A DNA stretch of 64,000 bases from Irpex lacteus. Lineage: Eukaryota > Basidiomycota > Agaricomycetes > Polyporales > Irpicaceae. The stretch lies in assembly GCA_001986395.2 (NCBI GenBank), contig MQVO02000002.1:2108001-2172000 (forward strand). Direction: 5' to 3'. The translations under genes were made by a program, and so were the position numbers. The notes beneath the pieces are model-generated. The model was not told the origin of the DNA, did no database searches, and saw only the letters and a program-made list of their open reading frames with translations. Shown in pieces: positions 10,195 through 22,514 of this stretch. Within the stretch, counting starts at the first letter, position 1. Each line of letters begins with the position of its first letter.

Positions 10195-12454
10195 TTACTT
10201 CTCAGTCTCGTGACAGACAGAGCAATCTTCAAAACACGTGAACTCCTCCCAGCCAAGTGGCCAATGAACCCGGAGCCTACTGGCTTGACCTCCCCTGTTC
10301 TTGAATTCTTGCCACCTATCGATACCATGACGCAGCTCCCATGTCTGGTATGCCGTTACGCACGCGACCTCCTCATCCATGCTTCGGTCGACAGCCACTG
10401 TAAAGACAACTCCATCTTCTATTCCGGTAAGAAAGTCGACGTATCCGGGTAGCAATGCAACGATGTCGGCCAGGTCCAGTGCAGGATCCATCACATGGTA
10501 CACGGGTATATCTGATTCCTGATCTGTTCTATATATGAGGATTAACCCACCAGCTTTGAGCAAAGTAACGTCCAGCGTATTGTAGAGAAGAGGAATGGGT
10601 CGCCCAAGAAAGTGACATTGGGTCTCCAGAATCCAAGCCGTGCTACCGATGGCATCGGAGAAGGTCTCCGCGAAATACATCTTATGCCGTGACTGTGAGC
10701 AGCGAGACCAGCCATCAGGTACATTTAATGTACTGGGCCAATGCGTCTCCCATAGCTGAACAAGCTGTTGTACGTCTGCTTCAGAGGGACAGTCCCAGCG
10801 GAATAGACGAGGGGGATGGGGTGTAGTAATAGTCTACGGAGTTCGCAGTAGATAAGTCCATGTTTGGCGATGACAACTTGAAAATACTAACTTGAGGCAG
10901 GAGTTCTGCACCATCCCATGGAAGGACATTCACAGAATGGAGAGCGTCCTTCAACCTGCAAAAGGTACCCTGGGAAAAGCTGAAGAGAGCAAGCTCGCCT
11001 ATCATATTGCCTACTACAAGTAGGCCCAGCCCTTGATCGTAGTCGCGAGTACTCCATGCATATAGAGCAGGCATGTCGCGGTCAGACAGCGTAAATAACG
11101 AAAGATCCTGTGGGGGCATATGCACTTTCGCGCCACCTTGCGCAGTCGTGACCAGATGGACAGGGGGAGACCTTGCAGATAGACCGAATAATTCTTCTAA
11201 CCACGATACTGTGGTGCGGGTTCGGTCGAACATGGGCCGCATGATGAGTCCTTGGCGTGACCATAACAAGGCGGAACTCAATGTACCCCTGCTTCGACTT
11301 GATGTAACAGATTCTACGAGGGAATAGGCGTAGACTCCGCTGATGTGCGTTAAACATATCCGGAGAGAAGCTTGAGGGCCTTCCTTGTAGTAGACCATGT
11401 CCGCATATTCAACAGGCTGGTCGAGCATGTAGATGGCTATCACCGAATGTTGCACAGAACCATTCTTAGAGGGTGAGATTCGCATGACGATGAGTTTCTT
11501 CGGCGTTAAGAGTGCTGCCTGAGCATCCGTCAAGGCCATCGCAACCACGCCACCCTAAGAGAACGTGAGCATTATGCAGAGGATAAATGATCGCCCGTAC
11601 AGTAACATCAGGTTGCGTGAACAGATGTGTCACGGTATCCGTCCTCCAGTCCAGAATTGACGGAATGCTGACGTCGTCATGCACAGCATAGCCGAGATAG
11701 GTACCCTGAAGTGCTCGGATGTGTGAGATTCCGTGATGACGGGCCAGACGAGTAAATTCAAGCGAGCCTTCATGCAGCTGAACAGATAGTATTTCGACTG
11801 TATGACTGTATGACTCGCGTCAATGATGCGCCTCCGAGGTAGCATCAAATGATACTCACAGAGGGGTGCGTAGCTCCAGAGCAATACTGATGCCGTGCTC
11901 GATCGAGATATCCACTAAACCGTCAACCACTGGTCCTTCCAAGAACGCCCGCGCGAGCAAATCTTGCGACTGAGCCCCCAAAAGAGAGTCGATCGAGTAT
12001 AGGGAGAGATTCGAAGCCGTGGAATCGGACATGGCAACCAAGAGCCAGGAGCTGTCCACGATTCTTGTCCAGGTGATAGGATATGCTTGATAGAAAGGCA
12101 CCTTGCGTATGTGCCTCCGCTCGGGAGAACACGTTCGAGTGTAATGTAATCTCAGAGCGTGCATCACAATAGCTTTCATCTGAGAATCACTTAGGGAGTC
12201 CAAAGGAGCCAGCTGGTCCGGCTGAGGCAGTCCCTTTTGCAAGACATCCGTACGCCACACATTTACCCAGATTTGCTTGGTCATGCATATCCGCCAGAGT
12301 GCCTTACAAGTCTAAAGACAGATGAGATCGAGAAATCGCGATTCACGAGAGGATAACCGAGCTTGCCCACCTGGCTTACAGACAGAAGATCTTGAACAGG
12401 AAGGTAACAGAATGCAATACAAAGCGCATCCCGTAAAGCTGGGTTTGTGATCAT
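10195..12454 (-). CDS. F-box protein, cluster copy A, 680 aa
   Basis: Exons: 12371-12454, 11860-12311, 11601-11805, 10892-11554, 10195-10833. Family features, described here once. Residues 1-60 are an F-box (LCIAFCYLPVQDLLSVSQTC, then LWRICMTKQIWVNVWR), which in SCF ubiquitin ligases binds Skp1. The body carries beta-rich segments such as SWLLVAMSDSTASNLSLYSI and MPALYAWSTRDYDQGLGLLV followed by GNMIGEL, which look like blades of a beta-propeller, the usual substrate-reading part. A final alpha/beta module has a CHFLGRPIPL motif, a GGL strand, DPALDLADIVALLPG and W-E-x-R-H-G-I-x-R-W-Q-E-F. Copy A ends in a short Cys tail, C-x3-C-x2-C. The exon 4 donor is GTTAGT, weaker than in its relatives. 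No signal peptide. Substrate is unknown. Confidence 0.85.
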
Positions 12455-13162
12455 AGAGCGTAGCCGGCCGCGGATTCCTGGACCTGAAGAGAGAGCTTTG
12501 GTATCAGATGAATGTACCAGTGATAAACTGCAAGGTATGCTGTAGTGAAAGTTGACGAGAGCCAGCCCAGTGCTAACAAGCCGCGCGGCGCTGTAAGCAT
12601 ATGCCAGTGGTTGCGGCGTGCCACTGCGTGGTACAGTAGCAATACTACTACTTACTTATTGGTAGCTTATGTATAGCTGCTAATAGCGGTAGCGTCCCAA
12701 AGGTCTCGACATCGAGGAATTAGGGATCGTTGTGCTATCCGAGTCCAAGTTTGAGCATTGGCAGAGTCAAGACTGACACGGGCGCCTTCAAGCTTGCCTT
12801 CTGCTGTCATCTCAATATTCCAAAATCTTGTAAGTACGTACCTATACACGCACTATCGGTTGACAACTGGGACAATACTTTGGTGTCATTGAATAAAAGC
12901 AGGTTATGTAAGTCGTAACAGACACGTTCACTTCGGCCATCTCCGCGTCGATCCCTGAAGCACCGTGACGGGATGCACAAATATGCTACGTTCAACTCAA
13001 TCCCGTCAGTTCATCGTACAACGCAGCGTTCAACTTGAAGGTCAAATACTTTTCGCGAAAGTGCACTTGGCTCATCCAACTTCCAACATTCCATAGACCT
13101 TGCGCGCTAAGGAGCAGAAGAAGACCCGACATCGTATTTAGTGTGCCCCCTTTCGATCAATT
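12455..13162. other. Shared upstream region of copies A and B
   Basis: This 708-bp gap separates two head-to-head F-box genes and must contain both promoters. I see no coding exon, no clear TATA box at the expected distance and no long repeat. Confidence 0.5.
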
Positions 13163-15458
13163 ATGGACTCGGAGGACGTGCTACTATTGGTGTTTCGTTC
13201 TCTAGCAATTGGGGACATCCTCGCAGCCAGTCGGGTGAGTTGTTTCCCCTCCTTTCATCCGCTAGCAGTCTATCCTACTTACATCGACACTGGAAGGTTT
13301 GTAAACTTTGGGCGCGAGCATGCAGAGCTAAACAGCTTTGGATCCACGTGTGGCGTAGGGACGTGTTACGACAACGTCTTCCGGTTCCCGCCACCATCCA
13401 ATCGCTCGACCTCATGAGTGCAGCCCAAACAAAATCTATCGTCATCCACGTACTACGACTGCAGCGCTCAATGAGTCGTAGCAACGAACGGAGACGGCCA
13501 TTCCACCGAGTATCGTTAGCCTTATCTCGGTCTGTTACTTGGATCCGAGTCATTAGCAGCGAGTGGCTGCTCGTTGCTACATCAAACTCGTCCTGCTCAA
13601 GTTTATCGCTATATTCAGTCGTATCACTTTCAAGAAATGGGTCGGAGGACCCGATCGCGGAAGTATACCTGGATGGGCACGTGCACGATGGCTTGGTAGA
13701 TCTCTATAACGACAGGGGAATAGTTATAGCAGTCGAGCTGCAGTGCTCGAGGTGTGTGACCACAGAGATATGGAATCATTATGTTTTCCACTCATGTATT
13801 CATAGGCCTCAGCTCGAAATAATGTCTATTTGCGTCCACGAGGGTTCTCCTAGATTCATAAGGCTGGCTCGCTTTCCTGGTTTATCACATATTCGCGCCC
13901 TTTACGGGTCTTTGTTAGGATTTTCTCTACATGGAGACCTCAGTGTCCCCTCTGTTCTGAATTGGCACACCGGTCAAATCACGCATCTCCGTGATCGACC
14001 CAGCATCTACGTAAGTTCTCCAATTATTTAATAATAAATGGTCTATGACAAAGCGAGTACAGGGATGTTCGCACTCTATGGCTATCGACGGAGAATACAT
14101 TGCCTTCCTCGACAATATAAGTGTCTGGATCGCCCGCTACTCACCTTCCGAGACCACTGTCTTATCTTTGCACGAATCTGTCACGGTTGAAGGCTTAAGA
14201 GATATAGGTTATGCAAAATTAGCTCTTTTAGGCGACAAAGGTTATAGAACGCTTCGAGCATGTGTGGCGGACGACAATGGCCTATTTGTGTACACTATTC
14301 CGCTCAGCAATACCCTCGCCACGCACAATAACATCTCATCTCATCTCATATGGTCTCGTGCAGCTCGTGTATTCGGCTACGACTACCCATTCTGCATCAT
14401 TCGCCCTCATCTAGGGAGAAGCGCGACTACCGTTTCCTGGCTCGAAGGCCACTGCGGCACACTCCACCTCTCTGAAATCACCCCAATGCGGTTCGTGACG
14501 ATAACTGAAGAGTTACAAGATACGGACCAGTCATCTTCCCGCCAACCACCTACTTTTGTGCTCTCGGAGATTGATATGCCTGCCTTATACGCGATGAGTG
14601 TGAGAGACTACGATGATGGGCTAGGTATACTTGCTATAGGGAATATGATGGGTGAAGTCGCCATCTACAACCTTGCAGGCGATGACGTGGGCTCGGTGGG
14701 TCAATGTCTGCGGCCTATCGTGTTTTCTACATGGAGCGGTCACGGTGGAGAATTGATGCCGACGGTACGTTACAAATAGCTCAAGCCCATGTACCAAATC
14801 TTGACGCATTACGACGATATATCAGGCTCCGATACCAAGCTGGCCGCTCCCCCCGTTTTACTACTACGCGCCCCGGGACTGGTTGCAGCAGAAGAAAGAC
14901 ATAGTGCACACTTGGGACCAGCATTGGCCTGCAAATTTGTTGGTATTACCAGAAGGTTGGAAAAGGGACAACTGGTTCCACGACGGATACGGATATCTAT
15001 TTCTTGACCAGGTTGGAGACAAATCCTGGGAAATCAATCACGCATGTCACTTCCTCGGACCCGTCATACCCTTGCTCTACTACAAACCACGCCCGAGCTA
15101 CGATATGTGCAGCCATTTTCTCTGCAAGGTCGGCGGATTCTTCCTCCTCTACGACGGGGACATGGGTAATGATGGCATATACCGGGTACTTGACCCCAAT
15201 CTAGGATTACACGAGATTGTCCAGCGGATGAGGGAGAATGGACCCTTCCTCAGGGGAATAAGAAATATCACTGTCAGCTGCGTCTCGACAAATGGGCGAG
15301 TGGTGTATGAGGTTCGGTGCGCGGAGGGACTGTATCGTTGGGAGCGTTTGGCGTTGGGGAAGGACAGATGGCGGGAGTTTGAGTCAAGGGGAGGTGAGGC
15401 GGATCCAACATGGTTTGAGATCGACAAAGAGCCCGAAATGTATATCGAGATTGATTGA
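13163..15458 (+). CDS. F-box protein, cluster copy B, 688 aa
   Basis: Exons: 13163-13234, 13297-13751, 13806-14010, 14063-14764, 14826-15458. The intron at 13752-13805 is 54 nt and lacks an in-frame stop, so it can be misread as coding. Exon boundaries line up with those of copy A and the third exon is again 205 nt. The F-box reads LLLVFRSLAIGDILAASRVC and LWARACRAKQLWIHVWRRDV. MPALYAMSVRDYDDGLGILA with GNMMGE marks the propeller core. B is the most divergent member. It has no cysteine tail, ending in an acidic EPEMYIEID, and its last module lacks the WEARHG motif (it has YRWERLALGKDRWREFESRG). It is divergently paired with copy A. Confidence 0.85.
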
Positions 15459-15686
15459 ATGTCCAAGTAACTGAGCCTCAAAAAAGCGGTAGCCCAGCCG
15501 CCGCCAGGAGTTGCAGTCGTCAGCGTCATTGCTAGAAAAGGCAATCGAACGCACGTGATCATCAGCTGGCACTTGCGTCCGGCCGAAATTTTGGGCGGGA
15601 TTTCTCGTAACGCAAACCATCTGCGTCACCACTCATACAAGAAACCACCCGCCAAATCCCTCGCCAGATTGCTCTCTCCTTCGACG

Positions 15687-16508
15687 ATGAGTTGCACACA
15701 AGCATTCCAAGCCATCCGGTCGTCTTCGCGTTCGTTCGCTGCAAGACACGTTGCCCGGGGTGCTACGTCAAGTGCCGCCAGGCGCGTACCACGGTATTAC
15801 TCCACGGGGACCGCAGGGAGCTCGGGGGAGAGTCAAAAGGACGAGGTGAGGGCTGAGGAGACGGAGAAGGACGAGGTGACGATCACGCCGGAGCACGAGT
15901 TGCTAGAGAAGTTGAAGCAAAAGGAGGCAGAAGTCACGGACCTCAAGGTGTGTATCTGTGCGGTGTAGCATAACGTTAGCACACCACTCACACGATACGT
16001 TGCTCCCTTGTCTTTGCAGAGTCGACTACGATATCTCCAGGCCGATTTTCTGAACTTGCAGCGAAATGCTGCACGAGAAAAGGAACAGACGCGGGACTTT
16101 GCTATCACAAAGTTCGCCGGCGACCTGCTAGAGACCGTAGACGTGCTCGCCTTGGCACTCAAGTCTGTTCCTGAATCCGTACTCAAGGCACCGACGTCCT
16201 CCGAGTCCCCTTCATCCTCTTCATCATCGACCCCGACAGAAAAGTCTGCAGAGGCCCACCTCTGGGACCTACACCAAGGCGTCGAGATGACCCACCGACT
16301 CTTGCTCTCGACGCTCTTCAAGTACCACGTCAAGCCGTTCGACCCGACCGGCGAGAAGTTCGACCCCAATCGACACGAGGCGTTGTACCAGGCACCGATA
16401 CCAGGCAAGGAGCCCGGTTCGGTGCTCGAGTGTCAGAAGATAGGGTACACGATCAAGGATCGTGTATTACGTGCAGCGCAAGTCGGCGTCGTGCAGGATA
16501 CTTCATAA
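15687..16508 (+). CDS. MGE1: Mitochondrial GrpE nucleotide-exchange factor, 249 aa
   Basis: This is the ADP/ATP exchange factor for mitochondrial Hsp70 in matrix import and folding. Exons: 15687-15947 and 16020-16508. The first 45 residues are rich in Arg, Ser and Ala without acids (RSSSRSFAARHVARG), a matrix-targeting peptide. A coiled coil follows (LLEKLKQKEAEVTDLKSRLR). GrpE signature elements are RYLQADFLNLQRNAAREKEQ, FAGDLLETVDVLALAL, HQGVEMTHRLLLSTL, FDPNRHEAL, and the beta-wing end GYTIKDRVLRAAQVGVV. A Ser/Pro run (SSESPSSSSSSTP) sits in a loop where yeast Mge1 is shorter. Convergent with MSF1. Confidence 0.95.
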
Positions 16509-16647
16509 TCACGACGGCGTGGTCCCTCACGATTTATGACGACACGAGCACCCCTTTGGTATGGAGGCTGAGGAGCAGACGGAGGTGTACGACGAGATAT
16601 ATAGACCCCCACCCACTGATTACCATTATCTTAATACGTATACCTAA

Positions 16648-18072
16648 TCATCGAATCTCTACTCCGAAACTCTCCTTCAGACGTGCGATGACCACGTCGT
16701 GCATCGCGTTGGCTTCTTCGTTGGACAGTGATCTATCCATGGACCTATAATTGATCCTGTAGCATTGGCTGCTCCTGTTTGTCTTTGGGTGAGTGAAGGA
16801 GTCGATCTACGTCAACGCATCAGCAAGGTGTACCGATACGAACAAGTCGCTCCTTTTGCTTACCATCTTCACGTCCTCTACGACATCCCCCGCAGCATCG
16901 CGTACGGCGTCGCACAGATCGTTCTCGTGCAGACTAGATGCCTCAGGCAGCCAGAAGCTCACGTCCTTGTAGCACGGAGGGTATTTTGAGTACGGCTCGA
17001 ACTTGGTGATTTTGCCTGACTCGAACTGAGAGAGGAAACGCGGATCTTGAGACCAGAAGAGACGGATATCCGGTATTGAGTACAAGATCATGGCTATTCG
17101 CTCTAGACCCAGTCCGAACGCCCAGCCGATGCTTTCAGGTACCTCTGCGAACGAGTAGGTTTGTCATACATCTTTTCCTGTGTGTTGGAGTGAGGAGAGC
17201 GAGGACGTACTAGCGCGTTCGAGAGTAGACTGCAGTACGACACCACAGCCAAGAATCTCGAGCCACTTGCCATTGAAGAACACTTCGACTTCATAGCTGG
17301 GACTTGTGAATGGGAAGTAGGCTTCGATCCAGCGCACACGAAGCGGCTCGTCGCGGCTGTTGCCTCCAAATAAAGTGAGCATCAAGCTGTTCAGGGACAG
17401 TTTGAGGTTTTGCGCGACAAGTTCTGCCTGTAATGGGTCATGACCTGTCTGCAGGGGGTTGGCGGGCGTGATATGAGGGATATCTTCGATGACGATGTTG
17501 GATTTGCGGAGATATTGGGCAAGACGTGCGTTATCCTCTTGGAGTTCTTGCACGCCTTGTGCGTTTGCAGGATATATCGACGCGCCCTCCATCTGGTGGA
17601 AGACGGGATAGTGCGACGCGTCGATTTCGTCTCGCCTATATACGTCTGCCGTGAGCAGCCACTTTCGCTCACCTTTCGCGAACGTCTCGACTTCGTGCGC
17701 AGACGTGTGCGTGCGAAGCATGTATTCTTTGTTGATGTAGTAGCTGTCCGTTACCGACCGTCCAGGGTGGTCTGCTGGGAAGGAGAGATCGTCAAAGTTG
17801 CGCGCAGGTGTGACGACGGGGGAAAAGTCGGATAGGTGAGTGAAGGTGGGCCAGTGAGACTCGATGAGCGTGCGGAGGATTCCCAGCGGGTGAGACGGTT
17901 GCAGATGAAGCCGTCGCTCGAGTTTGTCGATGATAGAGGAGGTAATGTTAGTCGTGGCATCCCTCGGGTAGGACTTCCCAAGGACCTGGACGTGGGTGGG
18001 GGCCGTGGACATCCATCTCTGCGTGTGCAGCAGCGGTTGGACACGGCGAACGGCCAGTAGCCGCAGCACCAT
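16648..18072 (-). CDS. MSF1: Mitochondrial phenylalanyl-tRNA synthetase, 433 aa
   Basis: This monomeric class II enzyme charges mitochondrial tRNA-Phe. Exons: 17211-18072, 16864-17144, 16648-16806. The chosen ATG at 18072 opens an Arg-rich presequence ([20 protein letters not shown]). The frame extends upstream only from a GTG. Catalytic-domain motifs visible are [29 protein letters not shown] (motif 2 region), [33 protein letters not shown], and [16 protein letters not shown] (motif 3 with its ATP-binding Arg). The C-terminal anticodon-binding fold (FDX-ACB) follows in exons 2 and 3, with [10 protein letters not shown] and the ending [11 protein letters not shown]. Length matches human FARS2 (about 450). 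The 350-bp gap to MIS1 is a divergent promoter. Confidence 0.95.
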
Positions 18073-18423
18073 CCCTAAAGTAACTGCATTATATTTGTCA
18101 ACGTCGAGCAAGGCGACGAGATTAGAGCGACGCACCTAGCTGTCGGCGGTGAGTGAAAGATATAGCCTATTATAGAGGGCAGGTGTGACATGAGAACGTG
18201 TGATGTCACACCTGCGTAACACGTCGCTCGGGAAAATTGTGACTAGGACACAACGTCCGTCGCAGGCGAAGTGGAAAAATAATTGGCGAGCTCGAACAGC
18301 TTGGACCTGTTCCCGTCGGTGAGCTCTGTTCTAGTCGGTGCGTGCGTCGTGCTCGTCGTCTTCAGCCTCCGTCTCACACGAGCGGAATTAATAAAGTCGA
18401 CGACACTCGCGACACACGGAACC
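18073..18423. promoter_or_regulatory. Divergent promoter between MSF1 and MIS1
   Basis: This 351-bp interval separates the two start codons. A direct word GTGTGAC/TGTCACACCTGC recurs around 18183-18215. No TATA box is evident. A longer in-frame extension of MIS1 back to 18283 exists but would start with hydrophobic sequence unlike a matrix signal. Confidence 0.4.
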
Positions 18424-21400
18424 ATGCTCCGCTATCGTGGGCAAGCGCACGGTCAGATCAAACTGATACACCTCAAATATTCACGAGGCCTCCTCCCCAG
18501 CACACGCCTCCGTCCTTTCTCTCCTACTACCACCACCATTCGCAGTCTCGCGGCTATGGCGAGTCCAAAGCTTATCGACGGCACTGCCCTCAGCAAGTAT
18601 GTTGCACCCGTCTCTTTCTGCAGACATCGGTGCTTACGATGAGATCATAGGACCGTGCGCGAGGAAGTCGCTCAGCGGGTTGCAGCATTGAAGGCAAAGA
18701 GCCCTCGCTTCCAAGCATCGCTTGCGATTATCCAGGCTGGTGCCCGTCCTGACTCGAGCGTGTATGTACGCATGAAGCAGAAAGCCGCCGAAGAGGTCGG
18801 CATCACCTTCAAGCACATCATTCTCCCTGCGGAGGCAACAGTGGAAGAGGTCGTAGAGATCGTGCAGGGACTCAACACGGACCCCACGGTCAGCGGTATT
18901 CTCGTCCAACTTCCCTTGGGCCCCCACGTATCCTCGGACGGAGAACGTACTGTTACCGAAGCTGTCAGTCCTGAGAAGGACGTCGATGGGTAATTCACTC
19001 CCTCATTCGAGAAGCTCAGCGTGCACTAATAGACGCGTCTCATTATCGTGCAGGTTCCACGCGTACAACATCGGTCACCTCTCATCTCGCGCATGTGAAC
19101 CCCTGTTTACTCCCTGCACACCCGCTGGCGTGATCAAGCTGCTCGATCACGCTGGCGTCCCCATCGCAGGAAGCCATGCAGTCGTTCTTGGCCGTAGTGA
19201 TATCGTTGGAAGCCCAGTTGCTGCCCTCCTCAGGAGTCGCGATGCTACAGTGACCCAATGCCATAGTCGAACTCAGAATCTTCCCGAAATCGTCAAAACC
19301 GCTGATATCGTCGTCTCCGCCATCGGAAAGCCGCAATTCGTGCAGGGTTCTTGGCTCAAGCCAGGTGCCGTCGTTATCGATGTCGGCACGAACTACATTC
19401 CGGACGCCACCAAGAAGTCTGGTCAGCGCATGGTGGGCGATGTCGACTTCCCGTCTGCTTCTGAGGTCACGTCGTATATTACTCCCGTACCTGGAGGCGT
19501 CGGTCCTATGACCGTCGCCATGCTCATGGTCAACACGCTCAAGGCGGCCGAACGTCAATGGAACGAACTTCGTGACCGTAAGCTTAAACCGCTCAAGCTC
19601 GACATCAAGGAGAAGGTCCCTAGTGACATCGAAATCGCCATGGCCCAGACACCCAAGCCCATTACTCAACTGGCCCACGAGATTGGTGTTCTTCCTAACG
19701 AGCTGGAGAGCTATGGTCCGTACAAGGCAAAGGTTGATCTCAGTGTTCTGGATCGCTTGTCCCATCGTAAGGATGGCAAGTACATCTTGATTTCAGGGTG
19801 AGTCTGTGGTTATCATCGAAACGCGCTGTGTGGTCCTAAACTGGTATCAGCATTACGCCTACCCCTCTCGGCGAAGGAAAATCTACAACCACCATCGGTC
19901 TCGCGCAGGCTCTTGGCGCACATATGGGACGTCTCACCTTTGCAAATGTGCGACAGCCCAGTCAAGGACCCACCTTTGGTATCAAGGGAGGAGCTGCGGG
20001 AGGAGGATACAGTCAAGTTATTCCCATGGACGAGGTACGCACTAAAGCCGACGCTTACAGTAGAAAACTCATAGTACTTTGACAGTTCAATCTTCACCTG
20101 ACGGGAGACATCCACGCTGTCACTGCCGCCAACAATCTGCTTGGTGAGTACACATGATAGCTTTGCGCCTTTATGGTTTCTAACTTAACTTAACAGCCGC
20201 CGCACTTGACGCACGCATGCTGCACGAGGCCACCCAGTCCGACAAGGCTCTATACAGCCGTCTCGTACCCACAAAGAAGGGCAAGCGTGAATTCGCTCCT
20301 CTGATGTTCAAGCGTCTCAAGAAGTTGGGCATCGACAAAACCGACCCGAACGACCTTACGCCCGAGGAGATCAAGCGTTTCGCCCGCCTGGACGTCGACC
20401 CCGAGACCATCACGTGGAACCGCGTCATCGACGTCAACGACAGATTCCTGCGCAAGATCACCGTCGGCCAGGCCCCGACTGAGCAAGGTCACGAGCGTGT
20501 TACCGGATTCGATATCTCGGTCGCGAGTGAGTGCATGGCTGTCCTTGCGTTGACAACGGATTTGAAGGATATGAGGGAGAGGCTGGGGAATATGGTGGTG
20601 GCTACCAGTAAGCAAGGGGAGCCGATCACTGCAGATGACATTGGTGTTGGAGGTGCCCTCGCTGTTCTTATGAAGGACGCTATCAAGCCTAACCTGATGC
20701 AGACACTCGAGGTAACAAACCTTCCATCCTATGATCTTCCTTTTATGGCCGCTCATCGTTTTCTCTGTCACTCTTAGGGTACTCCAGTCTTCGTACACGC
20801 CGGTCCCTTCGCCAACATCGCCCACGGAAACTCTTCCATCCTCGCAGACCGCGTGGCGCTCAAGCTCGCAGGTACCGAAGAGGGAGACGAGACCGACCGC
20901 GTGGGGTACGTCCTCACTGAAGGTGGTTTCGGCGCGGACATGGGCATGGAGAAGTTCTGCAACATCAAGTGTCGCGTGAGCGGTCTCAAGCCCGACGCTG
21001 TCATCATTGTTGCTACGACGCGTGCTTTGAAGATGCACGGTGGTGGACCGGACGTCACGCCCGGCAAGCCTCTGCACGATACGTATACCAAGGAGAATTT
21101 GGGTACGCTGGAGGAAGGGTGCAAGAACCTGGTCAGGCATATTGAGAACTCGCGCAAGTTTGGCCTGAAGGTCATCGTCGCCATCAACCAGTTCTCGTGA
21201 GTGTTCGTCTTTCATGTTTCTCGGCTTCACACTCATAATTACGATTTGTAGTACCGACTCGCCGGCTGAGCTCGAGCTCGTTCGTCAACAGTCTCTCTCC
21301 GGAGGTGCCGATGCGGCTGTCGTCAGCAATCATTGGGCTGAAGGTGGCGCGGGTGCCCGTGCTCTCGCTGAAGCTGTCGTCGCTGTCTGCGAAGGCCAGT

Positions 21401-21834
21401 CTGACTTCAAGTTCCTCTACGACTTGGATCTGCCTATCGAGAAGAAGATCGAGATCATCTCCAAGGAGATTTACGGTGCGGATGGTATCGAGCTCAGCGA
21501 GCTCGCACAGAAGCAGGTGGAAACCTACACCCGTCAAGGGTACGGCAACCTTCCCAGTGAGTCTCGTTTCTGTCGTATCAGCGAGAAAGATTGGCTGATT
21601 CAGGGTTATGTAGTCTGTATGGCGAAGACTCAATACTCCTTCTCTCACGACCCGAAGCTGAAGAACGTCGCGTCAGGATTCACCATCCCTATCAGGTCTG
21701 TCAGGCTCTCCGCCGGAGCTGGCTTCCTGTACCCCATCCTTGGCGACATGCAGACCATGCCCGGTCTCGGTACACGCCCAGGCTTCTGGGAGGTCGACCT
21801 CGACGAGTCGGGCAAGGTCGTCGGCCTGTTCTAA
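18424..21834 (+). CDS. MIS1: Trifunctional C1-tetrahydrofolate synthase, 985 aa
   Basis: It combines methylene-THF dehydrogenase, methenyl-THF cyclohydrolase and formyl-THF synthetase. Exons: 18424-18596, 18651-18989, 19054-19797, 19851-20034, 20086-20143, 20197-20711, 20778-21196, 21252-21556, 21614-21834. The dehydrogenase/cyclohydrolase domain shows [16 protein letters not shown] (catalytic Tyr and Lys), [28 protein letters not shown] (NADP loop) and [14 protein letters not shown]. The synthetase domain begins [20 protein letters not shown] (ATP P-loop) and contains [36 protein letters not shown] and the C-terminal [13 protein letters not shown]. Two starts are possible. ATG 18424 gives an Arg-rich, acid-poor leader like a matrix signal. 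ATG 18556 ([14 protein letters not shown]) gives a cytosolic form. Confidence 0.95.
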
Positions 21835-22514
21835 GTGTGCAGGCACGGTCCTCAGCCATGCTCGGATGGCTCGAGAAAGGCCCCATCTTCATCAGAAGGG
21901 GTTGAGCTTTCCAAGACATGGCGAGATATGGTTCAGTAGTTTTTGTGGTCGTTCAACCGGCGCTGCGGTCGTCTCAACACGAGTACGCTCGGACTCGAGG
22001 GATCTGTTTCAACAATGGAAGAAGGGATCGACGCAGGTCTTGGCCGGTGGATGAAAGAGGAGATGGACGAGGAGGGCCGTTGACTCAACGTCGATGTCCA
22101 TGTCCGGGTGGTAGGGGTATTTAGCGAGTGTATTGCATTGGAACTATCCATGAATAAATCATACGGAAGTCGCGCCCAAGCGCCACATCTACCTACTAGT
22201 CAATTGCACGACACTCTAATCTCCTCTTCCCTCCTGCGCTTCCCATTTTCGAAGATCATTCTCAGCCGCAAAGGTAACCTCGATTACTATCCCGTTTGCC
22301 CGTTTGCTATCAGCTGCCACTCGAATGGACTCGCGCGAGATATATATAACTTACCGTACCCATGCTTTTGACGAGTTTGCCCTATTCCTCACGTACTGTA
22401 CATGTCCCGGAATAGAGCCGCGCCATGCCTCACAGCGGACGTTGAATGGATTCCAAAGAAGCGAGATAGTGAGTCAGGTAAGAAAAGTTGTTATTTGTTA
22501 TTGCTATGCTGTAT
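21835..22514. other. Intergenic between convergent MIS1 and copy C
   Basis: A 680-bp gap holding two 3' ends. I see no coding exon or repeat that I can support. Confidence 0.5.

Noticed and set aside
13141..14031. Single uninterrupted plus-strand frame through F-box copy B
   Set aside because: It reads through a 54-nt intron (13752-13805) and begins before the start codon in another frame. Comparison with the other copies places the intron there.
20250..21236. Minus-strand open frame of 328 codons within MIS1
   Set aside because: It is antisense to a highly conserved formyl-THF synthetase domain whose exons are clear. It spans introns of that gene and has no recognisable motif.
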